Source of the DNA: Billgrantia bachuensis
Lineage (GTDB): Bacteria; Pseudomonadota; Gammaproteobacteria; Pseudomonadales; Halomonadaceae
Direction: 5' to 3'
DNA: 64,000 bases
Assembly: GCF_011742165.1 (NCBI RefSeq)
Contig: NZ_JAAQTO010000047.1
Coordinates: forward strand, 17,568-81,567
Made by a program: the position numbers and the translations under genes. Numbering within the stretch: position 1 is the stretch's first letter; the number at the start of each line of letters is the position of its first letter. The notes under the pieces are model-generated. The model had not been told where the DNA came from and made no database searches. It saw only the letters and a list, made by a program, of their open reading frames with translations. Positions 1-8,406 of this stretch are shown piece after piece.

Positions 1-2229
1 GATCACCACCCCATACACAGCCTCAATAAGCTCACGTGCCTCTTCCGGCATGCGAATCGCCTCGAGCTGCCGAAGCACACGCTGGGTTAGCCATAGGAGT
101 GAGGTATCCCGATAAACCGCCTGGGTGCCGGGCAGCGCACGCTTCACCCACTGGGCATCGGGCTCTTCCTCCCATGCTGGCGCCAGCACTCGCAGCACAG
201 GCAGGCGGCGCGGGCCACGCTGGTGACGTTGCAGCCTCCCCGCGCGCTGAATCAGCAGATCGATAGGCGCAAGATCGCTGATCATCAGATCGGCATCGCA
301 GTCGAGCGACTCCTGAAAAACCTGCGTAGTTACAACAACTTGACCTTCACGAGCATCAGATTTAGACGCCTTACCGAAGCGACAGAGAACATCGGACTCG
401 ATGCGCTGACGGTCCAGCATGGCGAAGCGGCTATGGAATAGCAGGCACCGCTCAGGTTGAGGATGGCGCTCCCGAATCGCCTCGTAAGCACGGATGGCGT
501 CATCCACCGTGTTGCGCACCCAGGCAACGCACTCACCGTCCTCAACGGCTTCCATGACGATATCGAGCGCCTGCTCCTCCTCGGTCAGCCATTCCACGCC
601 GACCCCACGCGATACCTCGGGACGCGAATCGAGGGAAACTTCACGAACGGCTGCACCGGAAACTTGGGTCAACAGAGGGAAATCACGACCCTCAAGCGAA
701 CCCGGGGGCAGGTTCAGCCCCTCCTGCCAGGCCGCTACCAACGCTTGCCGCATCGCTTGCGGCAAGGTAGCGGTCAGCAAAATAGCGCTGCCACCCTGAC
801 GGGCATGATGACTCAACAGCCGACTGAGCAGCGTCTGCATGTAGTGGTCATACGCATGTACCTCATCGACGATCAGCACTTTACGGGCCAGCCCGAAGAG
901 CCGCAGCGACTGATGACGAAACGGCAGGACTCCCATGAGCGCTTGATCGATGGTGCCAACCCCAACCTCCGCCAACAGCGCCTTCTTGCGGGAATCGGCA
1001 AGCCAGCGGTTGCATTGCGCTGTGGCAGAGGCTTCGCCAGGACCATAGTCGAGATCCAGCGGCTGCGAGTTGTCGATGGCAGCCGAGAACGACTCGTTCA
1101 AGCGGCTGGCACCATGAGCCAGCACGAACGAGGGATTGGAATCGGGCGTGTAGAAGCGGCGATGCAAGGAGCCAAGCCGTTCGTACATGGCATTCGAAGT
1201 CGCCATGGTGGGCAAGGCGAAATAGAGCCCCTCGGCGTGACCGGCAGCCAGCAGGCGTTGCGCCAGAATACAGGCGGCTTCCGTCTTGCCGGCCCCCGTG
1301 ACGTCCTCGAGTATGAAAAGCTGGGGCTCAGACGGTATTGATAGTAACTCAGCCTCTTTCTGCAACGGCGTGGGTACAACTTCGCGACCGTCGAACCAAG
1401 CCTCGAGGCCAGAGTAAGGCAAGGGTGTGAGTGGCTGAGTAAATCCTGCCTTTCGTAGAGCCGTCTCCGCCCTAGGCACCGCGCAGCATTCCCAATACTC
1501 GGCCAAGGACATCCGGTCCTGGCAGTAGTCGAAGTGCTCCTGGTTCGAACCCAGCCAGTCGCTGAGTGTCGCCCACCCCGAGATGGTCCAGCTCAACGAC
1601 AGGAAAGATGTTAGCCACTCTTCCGATAACAGCTGCTCAATGGGCCAATCGACATCAATCAAGTCGGCCCACTCGGCAACGAAGAGTTTTGCGGACTCCA
1701 CATCACTGACGTGTTCATCTGAGCCAAAGAAAACCTCGAGACGGAGCTGGTCCGCTTCGACGGGCTGGCCATGGTGGCCAAAGAAGGGATTCACCAATGC
1801 TTTGATTGCGTTACGCCGCCGCTGCCTTTCCCCAAGATCAAGCGCGACTTCCGGCCAGTGCAATACTCCTTCATCCAGCCAGTCGAGCCAGCACTCACGC
1901 CATAGCAAAAGACCCAGCCGGTCATGGCGTACGGTGTATTCGTACCGCTCGATGGGCGCAGCCAGCTCTACCCCCTCGGGTCGTGCCAGCCCTTGGAAAG
2001 TACGGGAGAACTTGCCGAGATCGTGCAATCCCAACAGGAAGACGAAGAAACTGCGCAGCGCCTCGGGCGACATCTCGAGCCGTGCCGCCAACAGCTGCGT
2101 CAATGGTCTCTCCGGAGCAAGCAGGTGCCAACCGACGGCAGCCACGTCAAGGCTATGGTAGGGCAGGAGATGACAGCTTGCGCCTTGCGAGCCTGGTTTC
2201 GCTTTCCCCCAATAGAGCCAATAGGTCAC
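1..2229 (-). CDS. cas3: CRISPR-associated helicase/nuclease Cas3, type I-E-like (3' end outside window)
   Basis: Cas3 is the nuclease-helicase that Cascade recruits to unwind and degrade target DNA. The minus-strand frame is open from a GTG at 2229 to the window edge (743 codons; the C-terminus is missing, the family being nearly 900 aa). Seen: an N-terminal HD nuclease domain with PYHSLD (His25, Asp28), LGLHDLGK (His69-Asp70) and a later His at about 102; a GHHG motif; Walker A VTGAGKTEAA near residue 310; and a DEVHAYD box near residue 453 followed by a LLTATLP helicase motif. The DEVHAYD box and the N-terminus resemble type I-E. The GTG start is chosen because a Shine-Dalgarno AAAGGGAG lies just upstream and the first residues match the family; the upstream ATG frame hits a stop at once. 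Other cas genes and any array should lie left of the window. The I-E subtype is an inference. Confidence 0.9.
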   Translation of the reverse strand, partial: MTYWLYWGKAKPGSQGASCHLLPYHSLDVAAVGWHLLAPERPLTQLLAARLEMSPEALRSFFVFLLGLHDLGKFSRTFQGLARPEGVELAAPIERYEYTVRHDRLGLLLWRECWLDWLDEGVLHWPEVALDLGERQRRRNAIKALVNPFFGHHGQPVEADQLRLEVFFGSDEHVSDVESAKLFVAEWADLIDVDWPIEQLLSEEWLTSFLSLSWTISGWATLSDWLGSNQEHFDYCQDRMSLAEYWECCAVPRAETALRKAGFTQPLTPLPYSGLEAWFDGREVVPTPLQKEAELLSIPSEPQLFILEDVTGAGKTEAACILAQRLLAAGHAEGLYFALPTMATSNAMYERLGSLHRRFYTPDSNPSFVLAHGASRLNESFSAAIDNSQPLDLDYGPGEASATAQCNRWLADSRKKALLAEVGVGTIDQALMGVLPFRHQSLRLFGLARKVLIVDEVHAYDHYMQTLLSRLLSHHARQGGSAILLTATLPQAMRQALVAAWQEGLNLPPGSLEGRDFPLLTQVSGAAVREVSLDSRPEVSRGVGVEWLTEEEQALDIVMEAVEDGECVAWVRNTVDDAIRAYEAIRERHPQPERCLLFHSRFAMLDRQRIESDVLCRFGKASKSDAREGQVVVTTQVFQESLDCDADLMISDLAPIDLLIQRAGRLQRHQRGPRRLPVLRVLAPAWEEEPDAQWVKRALPGTQAVYRDTSLLWLTQRVLRQLEAIRMPEEARELIEAVYGVVI

Positions 2230-2273
2230 CGGCGAACTCCCTTTCGTTTGTCGTTCTCACTGCCGTCCATGTA

Positions 2274-2302
2274 ATCACTTGTTAGGATGGGTAACTAGTG
2301 AT
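2274..2302. promoter_or_regulatory. Inverted repeat between cas3 and the WYL regulator; probable operator
   Basis: Two 11-bp arms, ATCACTTGTTA (2274-2284) and TAACTAGTGAT (2292-2302), are inverted and match at 10 of 11 positions, with a 7-bp spacer. The element is 45 bp upstream of the cas3 GTG and 78 bp upstream of the WYL-protein ATG, the place expected for an operator controlling both promoters. WYL-family defence regulators (BrxR/CapW type) act as dimers on inverted repeats. Assignment to this regulator is inference. Confidence 0.6.
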
Positions 2303-2379
2303 GTATATCAAACCAGCGTACCAGGCAGCCCGGTCAGCCAATCGTCCGCTCATGTTCGCTGAGTCCACGGAGAAGGCCC

Positions 2380-3249
2380 ATGACGGAATCGACCCCACTG
2401 CCGTGGGATACGCTGGCACGTTATCGACTGATCGAAGTGTTGGCGCTATGGGAAGGCAAGGTGGCCGCCTCGCAGATAGGACGAGCTTTCGATATTGGCA
2501 GGCAGCAATCTCAGAAAATCCTCCGCCAATACAGGATATTGGCGCCTGACAATCTTATCTATGACGAATCAAAGAAAGGGTTTGTACCCACGAATGACTT
2601 CAAAACGCGCTTTACCCAAGGTCGGGTCGAAGAGTACCTACATCTGCAAGGAGCGAATCATCAGCTCGACTCACCGTTTACGGGATTGAGCTTGGGGGCA
2701 GCCAACACCGAGGCCCTGCCGATGCCCAGCCGTGAGATCTCTCCCTTGGTGGTAAGAGAAATCGTCAAGGCTGCTCGACAAGGTTTGAGGCTGGAAGTTA
2801 ATTACGCTTCGTTTTCCAACCCTCAGGGTGAGGATCGTATTCTTGTGCCGCATACGCTGGTATTCGCCGCCAACCGCTGGCATGTCCGAGCGTTCTGCGA
2901 GAAACACCTGCAGTACCGTGATTTCGTACTGAGTCGATTTCGTGATGTGCCGGAGCCTTGCGGCAGCATGCTAGACAATCACGATGGAATGCACGATGCC
3001 GATTGGCATACGCAGGTAGAGGTTCGGCTGATTCCCGATCGCCGACTGCTGGAAGTCGAGCGCTCTCTAATTGCCAGGGATTACGGAATGGAAAACGGGG
3101 AGCTGGCACTGACTTGTCGTGGCCCACTCGTGCTGTATGCCTTGAGGGAGATGGGCCTCAATCCTCAGCACAGCGAAGTCAACCCGCGCGCTCAGCAAGT
3201 CGAAATAGCCAACCGTGAAGAACTGACCAGGTGGATACGCTGGGATTGA
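2380..3249 (+). CDS. WYL-domain transcriptional regulator (BrxR/CapW-like)
   Basis: A 289-aa protein with an N-terminal winged-helix region (about residues 10-75, including a stretch beginning VAASQIGRAFDIGRQQSQK) and a WYL domain at about residues 125-200, with the ILVPHTLVFAANRWHVRAFC pattern followed by LSRF. A C-terminal extension of the WCX type ends in TRWIRWD. Length and layout fit BrxR/CapW-type regulators, which repress phage-defence loci and are thought to sense nucleic acid or nucleotide signals through the WYL fold. It is divergent from cas3 across a 150-bp gap that holds an inverted repeat, so repression of the cas operon and of itself is the likely role. The canonical W-Y-L triplet reads W-H-V here. 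The ligand and regulatory sign are unknown. Confidence 0.8.
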   Translation: MTESTPLPWDTLARYRLIEVLALWEGKVAASQIGRAFDIGRQQSQKILRQYRILAPDNLIYDESKKGFVPTNDFKTRFTQGRVEEYLHLQGANHQLDSPFTGLSLGAANTEALPMPSREISPLVVREIVKAARQGLRLEVNYASFSNPQGEDRILVPHTLVFAANRWHVRAFCEKHLQYRDFVLSRFRDVPEPCGSMLDNHDGMHDADWHTQVEVRLIPDRRLLEVERSLIARDYGMENGELALTCRGPLVLYALREMGLNPQHSEVNPRAQQVEIANREELTRWIRWD

Positions 3250-3273
3250 GCTTTTTCACGCCGGTAGCAAGCC

Positions 3274-3867
3274 TCAAACTACCTCCGCCACTTCCTCAAA
3301 CGCCAACCTTGCCCCTCTTGCCCGCTGGCTTTCGGGGTCGCCTGCGCCCAGGTTGACCAGGAAGTTGCTCTTGTAGCGGCCGTCGGGGAAGAACTCCTCG
3401 TCGACCATGGCGTTGTCGAAGCCGCTCATGGGGCCGACGTCCAGACCCAGCATGCGGGCGGCGATAATCAGGTAGGCGCCCTGCAGGGTGCCGTTGCGCC
3501 AGGCGGTGTCGCTGGTCGTTTCGGGGTTTTCGGCAAAGCGCTCGCGGGCGTTGGGCGAGCTGGGAAACAGCTTGGGCATGTGTTCGTAGAAGCACGTATC
3601 GACGGCGACGATCACGGTGACCGGGGCTTCATGAGCCTTGTCGCGGTTGGCTTCGGAGAGCGCCGGCAGCAGGCGCGACTTTCCCTCTTCGCTCATCACG
3701 AAGACGTAGCGGGCCGGCTGGCAGTTCATCGAGGTGGGGCCCCACTTCAACAGGTCGTAGAGCCGGCGCAGGGTGGCCTCGTCGACGGGCTCCGGCCGAA
3801 AGCCGTAGTGGGTGTGCGCTTGGCGGAAGACGGTATCGAGCGCGGTGTCGTCGAGGGGCGGTCGCAT
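3274..3867 (-). CDS. rutE: RutE-like malonic semialdehyde reductase / nitroreductase-family FMN enzyme
   Basis: A 197-aa nitroreductase-fold protein. RutE/HadB-type enzymes reduce malonic semialdehyde to 3-hydroxypropionate in the Rut pyrimidine-degradation pathway. The KWGPTSMNCQPAR segment (about residues 41-53) and the GPMSGFDNAMVDEEFF segment (about 144-159) are typical of this subgroup, and the length equals the family norm. An ATG at 3867 is preceded by AGGAGA. No other rut genes are near, so it may be a stand-alone reductase with another aldehyde or quinone substrate. It is about 60 bp downstream of the LacI-type gene on the same strand and could be co-transcribed with it. Confidence 0.8.
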   Translation of the reverse strand: MRPPLDDTALDTVFRQAHTHYGFRPEPVDEATLRRLYDLLKWGPTSMNCQPARYVFVMSEEGKSRLLPALSEANRDKAHEAPVTVIVAVDTCFYEHMPKLFPSSPNARERFAENPETTSDTAWRNGTLQGAYLIIAARMLGLDVGPMSGFDNAMVDEEFFPDGRYKSNFLVNLGAGDPESQRARGARLAFEEVAEVV

Positions 3868-3930
3868 GGGGTCTCCTGCTGCAATGGGGTTTTGGCCCCT
3901 GTGGCCGTGCCTGGAAGTGATCGCCTCGTA

Positions 3931-4965
3931 TCACATGACATGATGCGCTGCGGGCAAATTTTCGGAGAAGTAGATTTCCATGGCCACCGGGGCCATGTCC
4001 GCCTGTTCACCTGTCGCCGCGGCAATGGCTCGCGAATAGATCAGGTCGGGGCTCTGGGTGATGACGGCATCCATCGTTCCATCGAGTAGCATGCTACGAG
4101 TATCGGGCGTCAGTCCATGACCTATGAAACAGATATCGGCATCACGTCGCGATTCACGCAGTGCTCGTCCGATGCCATCCGACGCACCGCCCACGTTGTA
4201 GATGCCCACGATATCGGGATGCGCTTCCAATAGGCGGCAGGTGTTCTGGTAGTTCTCGTCACGATTGTCGTGCCCTTCGTGCGGGCCGATCACGCTCAGG
4301 TAGGGGAAGTTCGCCTCCGTCAGGGCGAGAAACCCCATCTCGCGCTCCATGTGAGCACGGTAGGCCCGGCTCGCCGCAATGAGCGCCAGCTTGCCCGAGG
4401 TGACATGACAGAACCGCCCCATGATCTGGGCGGCGGTGCGCCCCGCAGCGAAGTTGTCGATACCGAGATAGAGGTGCCGGTTCGAGCTTGGCAGGTCGGA
4501 AATGATGGTGATGATGCGTTTTCCCGCCATCACGAGTTCGTCGATGGCCTGCCTCACTCGTGGATGGTCGATGGCCATGAACACGACGGTATCCGCGCTT
4601 CTGCCGTAGCGCCTCAGCGCCTGCACCAGCGCATCGGGGTTGAAGCTCTCGATGAAGTGGCTCCTGACCTTGACCGGCCCGGGCGAGAGATCCGCCAGTT
4701 CGCGCACGCGCGTATTGAGCCCGGTGAGATAGGGGTTCGTTCCCCTGGGCAAAAGAAAGACCACCTTGGCGAAGCGCGGGCCTAGCCGTTTGCTCAACTC
4801 CTCCTCATCCATGTAGCCGATGTGCACGGCCGCTTCGAGCACCCGGCGCAGCGTGGCCTCCCGCACGCCAGGGCGACGGTTCAGAACGCGATCCACTGTC
4901 GCCGTCGATACCCCTGCCATGGCGGCAATATCCGGTATCAATGGCCGTTTTCCATCAAAAACCAT
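3931..4965 (-). CDS. LacI-family transcriptional regulator of the adjacent TRAP/RuBisCO-like operon
   Basis: A 344-aa protein with an N-terminal LacI helix-turn-helix (IPDIAAMAGVSTATVDRVLN, residues about 9-28) and a periplasmic-binding-protein-like sensor domain, with YLGIDNFAAGRTAAQIMGRF and YNVGGASDGIGRAL characteristic of sugar-responsive members. The ATG at 4965 is chosen (GAGGA upstream); an in-frame TTG precedes it. It is divergent from dctP with about 110 bp between starts, the classic arrangement for a substrate-induced repressor of a catabolic operon. The inducer is probably the sugar acid imported by the TRAP system or an intermediate. No clear LacI palindrome was found by eye in the gap. 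Confidence 0.88.
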   Translation of the reverse strand: MVFDGKRPLIPDIAAMAGVSTATVDRVLNRRPGVREATLRRVLEAAVHIGYMDEEELSKRLGPRFAKVVFLLPRGTNPYLTGLNTRVRELADLSPGPVKVRSHFIESFNPDALVQALRRYGRSADTVVFMAIDHPRVRQAIDELVMAGKRIITIISDLPSSNRHLYLGIDNFAAGRTAAQIMGRFCHVTSGKLALIAASRAYRAHMEREMGFLALTEANFPYLSVIGPHEGHDNRDENYQNTCRLLEAHPDIVGIYNVGGASDGIGRALRESRRDADICFIGHGLTPDTRSMLLDGTMDAVITQSPDLIYSRAIAAATGEQADMAPVAMEIYFSENLPAAHHVM

Positions 4966-5074
4966 CAAAAAGTCCTCATTGCCCCTGCGGAGGATCCTGC
5001 CCTAGCCTTGAGAATCGTAGGGCACGAACATCATTACCTACAAATAAATAAAAAAACATCATCCGGAGAACGTC

Positions 5075-6079
5075 ATGCTTAACAATATCTACAAGCTCGG
5101 CCGCCTGACGGCCGTGGCAGGTGCGCTGGCCGTGAGCGTTGGTACGGCGGCGGCCCAGGAAGTCACCCTGCGCTACGGCCACATGCACACGCCGAACTCG
5201 ATCGCCGGCATGCAGGCCGAGTGGCTGGCCGAAGCCATCGCGGAAAAGACCAACGGCGAGGTCGCGGTCGATATTTTCCCCAATTCGCAGCTCGGCAAGC
5301 TCCAGGAGCTGGCCGAAGCAGTATCGACAGGATCGATCGCCATCTCCCACAACACGGCAGGTGCGATCGGCTCGCTTTACCCTCCCTTCGCCGCGTTCGA
5401 TACGCCCTACCTGTACCGCGACATCGACCACTTGATGGCGGTGATGGATGTAGATTCGCCCGTCATGCAGGAGCTCAACGAGGGCCTGGTTGACGCTTCC
5501 GGGGTGCGCTTGCTCTACGCCTTCTACTTCGGCACCCGCCACCTGACGACCAATCAGGAGATCAAGTCGCCGGACGATCTCGAAGGCGTCAAGATTCGGT
5601 CCATTCCCTTCCCGATCTATATGACCACCGTCGAAGGAATGGGCGCGGTTCCCGTTCCCGTGGATTGGGCCGAAGTGCCCACGGCATTGGCAACCGGTGT
5701 GGTCGAAGGCCAGGAGAACCCGGTCAACGTGGTCGTCTCTTCGAAACTGAATGAGGTGCAGAGCCACATGATGCTGACCGGCCATATCAGCGCCGCCCAG
5801 GTCATCGTCATGAACGACGACACCTGGCAGTCGCTGACGCCCGAGCATCGGAACGCCATCACCGAAGCCGCCGCCGAGGTTCGCGAGCGCGCCACCGCCG
5901 CCATGCTGGAGGCGGAAGCCGAGGATTTTTCCTCCCTGCGCGAAGCGGGCATGCACATCGTCGGCCCCGAGGATGGCCTGGACATCGAGGCGTTCCGCAC
6001 CCGCGTCAGTGATCGTATTGCCGAGGAGTTCACCGCGCAGTACGGCGAGTTGTACGAGCAGATCGCGGCCGTTGACTGA
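5075..6079 (+). CDS. dctP: TRAP transporter solute-binding protein (DctP family)
   Basis: A 334-aa periplasmic binding protein with a Sec signal peptide (residues 1-27, cleavage after GTAAA). TRAP binding proteins deliver organic acids to the DctQM sodium symporter. Family marks seen: LRYGHMHTPNS at the mature N-terminus, FPNSQLGKLQELAEAVSTGSI, and the segment beginning DLEGVKIRSIPFPIYM that contains the carboxylate-binding Arg. GGAG lies 6 nt before the ATG. It is the first gene of a six-gene operon (dctP, dctQ, dctM, VOC, RuBisCO-like protein, DUF1537 kinase), so the ligand is probably a sugar acid or similar polyhydroxy acid. The exact ligand cannot be read from sequence. Confidence 0.92.
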   Translation: MLNNIYKLGRLTAVAGALAVSVGTAAAQEVTLRYGHMHTPNSIAGMQAEWLAEAIAEKTNGEVAVDIFPNSQLGKLQELAEAVSTGSIAISHNTAGAIGSLYPPFAAFDTPYLYRDIDHLMAVMDVDSPVMQELNEGLVDASGVRLLYAFYFGTRHLTTNQEIKSPDDLEGVKIRSIPFPIYMTTVEGMGAVPVPVDWAEVPTALATGVVEGQENPVNVVVSSKLNEVQSHMMLTGHISAAQVIVMNDDTWQSLTPEHRNAITEAAAEVRERATAAMLEAEAEDFSSLREAGMHIVGPEDGLDIEAFRTRVSDRIAEEFTAQYGELYEQIAAVD

Positions 6080-6082
6080 ACC

Positions 6083-6580
6083 ATGAACGAGCACAAGCCG
6101 ATTGTCGGGCGAGCGGTTACCTGGCTGACCCAAGCGTGCCTTGGGGTGGCGATGGGCCTCCTGGTCCTCATTGCCGTGCTGATCGTGACCCAAGTTGTGG
6201 CACGCAACCTGTTCGACACTGGCCTACCCCGGGTCGACGAGGCGGCCCGCTTTGCCGGCATCGCCATGGTCTATCTTGCCGCCCCGTTTCTGCTGCTGCG
6301 CGGCCAGCACGTGGCGGTCACGCTACTGGTGGACCTGCTGCCCCGGCTGGGGCGCCGGCTCTGCCTAGTGGTGGGCGAACTGGCAACGCTGGGGTTCTGC
6401 GTTCTGACGCTGTACGGCTTCTATCGCTTCCTTTTGCGTGCGGGGCGCTTCGCCACGCCGGCAATGGGCATGCCGAACCTGTGGTTCTACATGCCTGCGC
6501 TGGTTGGGCTGGTCTTACTCGCGGTGGTGGCCGCCTACCGCCTCGGCCTGTTGGCGAAGGGCAAGGAGGTCGAGGAATGA
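6083..6580 (+). CDS. dctQ: TRAP transporter small membrane subunit (DctQ family)
   Basis: A 165-aa protein with four predicted membrane segments (about residues 20-42, 52-72, 93-115 and 135-157). It is the small permease subunit of a tripartite ATP-independent periplasmic transporter. The R-x-F-D-T-G-L-P-R-V-D-E motif after the first helix is typical of DctQ. It starts 3 nt after the dctP stop and its stop codon overlaps the dctM start (ATGA), indicating translational coupling. Confidence 0.9.
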   Translation: MNEHKPIVGRAVTWLTQACLGVAMGLLVLIAVLIVTQVVARNLFDTGLPRVDEAARFAGIAMVYLAAPFLLLRGQHVAVTLLVDLLPRLGRRLCLVVGELATLGFCVLTLYGFYRFLLRAGRFATPAMGMPNLWFYMPALVGLVLLAVVAAYRLGLLAKGKEVEE

Positions 6581-7854
6581 CCGTTACCCTGCTCATGCTG
6601 TTCGCCCTGGGCCTGCTCATCGGCGCACCGGTAGCCGTCAGCCTTGGCCTGTCGGCGGGGCTCGTCATCCTGATCCATGACCTGCCGGTAACGGTGCTCG
6701 CCCAGCGGGCCGTGAACACCCTCGACAGCTCGCCACTGCTGGCTGTGCCGCTGTTCATACTGGCTGCCTCGCTGCTGGGTGCGACGGGTGTCACGACCCA
6801 TCTCTTCGACCTGCTGCGCATGCTCGTGGGGCGAATCCGCGGTGGCATGGCCCACGTCAACGTGCTGGTCAGCCTGATCTTTTCCGGCATGTCCGGGGCG
6901 GCGCTGGCGGATATCGGCGCGCTCGGTGGCATCCAGATCCGCCAGATGGAACACCAGGGTTACAGTCAACGCTTCGCCTCGGGCATTACCATTGCAGCGG
7001 CCACCATCGGCCCCATTTTTCCGCCCTCCATTCCGCTGATCATCTTCGCCACGGCCGCCGAGGTGTCGACCATCCGCGCCCTGCTGGCAGGCGTGGTACC
7101 CGCCCTCGTGGTGGCCGTGGCACTGATGATCCAGGTCGCGGTGATGGCGCGCCGGCATGACCTGCCGCGCGATGACATCCGGCCCACCCTGCCCGCCATT
7201 CGGCGCAAGACGTGGATCTCGCTGCCCGCACTGCTCGCCCCCGTGCTGCTGGTTGGCGGCATGATCAGCGGCTTTTTCGGCCCCACCGAAGCGGCCGGGG
7301 TGACGGTGGCCTATGCCGTGCTGATCGGGTTGCTGATCTATCGCTCGCTCACCCTGGAGGGCTTCATCGGCTGCACGCGCGAAACGGTGCTGGCCACGGC
7401 CAACGTGCTGTTCGTCGTAGCGGCGGCGGCGCTCTTCGCCTGGGTATTGACGATGGATCGTGTGCCGGCACGGGCCGGGGCATGGCTACTGGAGGTATCG
7501 GAGAACCCGCTGGTCCTGCTGCTGATCCTCAACCTGCTGCTGCTGGTGGTCGGCATGTTCCTGGAGGCCATCGTGGCCATCCTTATCATTGCGCCCATCG
7601 TCACCCCGGCGCTATTGCAGGCAGGCGTTCCGCCCGAGCAGCTGGGTGTGGTCTTCGTGCTCAACCTGATGCTCGGGTTGCTGACACCCCCGGTGGGAAT
7701 GAGCCTCTACATGGTCTCGATCATCACCAAGATGCCGTTGCAGTCGGTCATCCGCGGCGTCGCCCCCTTCTACCTTTCCCTTTTCGCAGCCCTTGCGCTG
7801 GTAACGCTGGTTCCCGGCCTTTCCACCTGGCTGCCCAACCTTGTCATGAAGTGA
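6577..7854 (+). CDS. dctM: TRAP transporter large permease subunit (DctM family)
   Basis: A 425-aa polytopic membrane protein carrying the substrate- and sodium-translocating domain of the TRAP system. Seen: many hydrophobic helices, SGMSGAALADIGALG (a hallmark DctM loop), ATIGPIFPPSIPLIIFA, and LLTPPVGMSLYMVS near the C-terminus. The frame extends upstream, but the ATG at 6577, overlapping the dctQ stop and preceded by GGTCGAGGA, gives the normal family length and N-terminus. It is followed 6 nt later by the VOC gene. Confidence 0.92.
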   Translation: MTVTLLMLFALGLLIGAPVAVSLGLSAGLVILIHDLPVTVLAQRAVNTLDSSPLLAVPLFILAASLLGATGVTTHLFDLLRMLVGRIRGGMAHVNVLVSLIFSGMSGAALADIGALGGIQIRQMEHQGYSQRFASGITIAAATIGPIFPPSIPLIIFATAAEVSTIRALLAGVVPALVVAVALMIQVAVMARRHDLPRDDIRPTLPAIRRKTWISLPALLAPVLLVGGMISGFFGPTEAAGVTVAYAVLIGLLIYRSLTLEGFIGCTRETVLATANVLFVVAAAALFAWVLTMDRVPARAGAWLLEVSENPLVLLLILNLLLLVVGMFLEAIVAILIIAPIVTPALLQAGVPPEQLGVVFVLNLMLGLLTPPVGMSLYMVSIITKMPLQSVIRGVAPFYLSLFAALALVTLVPGLSTWLPNLVMK

Positions 7855-7860
7855 GATTCC

Positions 7861-8406
7861 ATGAGCAGACATCTCGGCGCGATCCGCCAACTGGGGTACG
7901 TGGTAACGGATATCGAGGAAGCAATGGACCATTGGTCCCGGGTCATGGGCGTCGGCCCGTTCTTCTACAATCCGCGCGTGCCGATAGAGAACTACACCTA
8001 CGAGGGTCAGCGGTACGAGGTTCACAACTCGGTCGCCCTGGCCAACTCGGGATTCATCCAAGTCGAGCTGATCCAGACCCGTAACGATGCGCCATCGATG
8101 TATCGCGACTTCCTCCAGGCAGGGCGCACCGGGCTCCAGCATGTGGCCTTCTGGACCGAAGACTACGACACCGATCTGGCCGCCATGGAGGCCCAGGGGT
8201 TTCGCGTCAAGATGAGCGGCGAGGTCGGCGTGAACGGGCGTTTCGCCTACTTCGATCGCGAGTACCATCCCGGCACGGTGATTGAGCTCTCCGAAGTACG
8301 TGGCCCCAAGGGCGACATGTTCCGCCTGATACGCGAGGCCTCGCAGGACTGGAACGGCAGCGACCCGGTCCGCCCCTTCCCCTCGCTCGCCAGGAACAGC
8401 GCATGA
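7861..8406 (+). CDS. VOC-superfamily metalloprotein (glyoxalase / methylmalonyl-CoA-epimerase-like fold) of unknown reaction
   Basis: A 181-aa protein with two paired beta-alpha-beta-beta-beta modules: module 1 about residues 8-72 (LGYVVTDIEEAMDHW ... FIQVELIQ), module 2 about residues 92-146 (GLQHVAFWTEDYDTDL ... TVIELSE). Expected metal ligands can be located as Gln10 (usually His), Glu69, His94 and Glu142, so a divalent metal site is probably kept with one changed ligand. VOC enzymes do isomerisations, epimerisations, lyase reactions or extradiol dioxygenation. The gene lies between the transporter and the RuBisCO-like gene and overlaps the latter by 4 nt (ATGA), so it probably acts on the same substrate, perhaps as an isomerase, epimerase or lactone-processing enzyme. 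No specific function is assigned. Confidence 0.75.
   Translation: MSRHLGAIRQLGYVVTDIEEAMDHWSRVMGVGPFFYNPRVPIENYTYEGQRYEVHNSVALANSGFIQVELIQTRNDAPSMYRDFLQAGRTGLQHVAFWTEDYDTDLAAMEAQGFRVKMSGEVGVNGRFAYFDREYHPGTVIELSEVRGPKGDMFRLIREASQDWNGSDPVRPFPSLARNSA

Noticed and set aside
457..1341. 294-codon plus-strand frame over cas3
   Set aside because: Lies antisense to the helicase core of cas3, which is open and motif-complete on the minus strand.
4976..6193. 405-codon open frame antisense to dctP
   Set aside because: Composition is that of a GC-rich shadow frame; dctP on the plus strand has clear family motifs, a signal peptide and a ribosome site.
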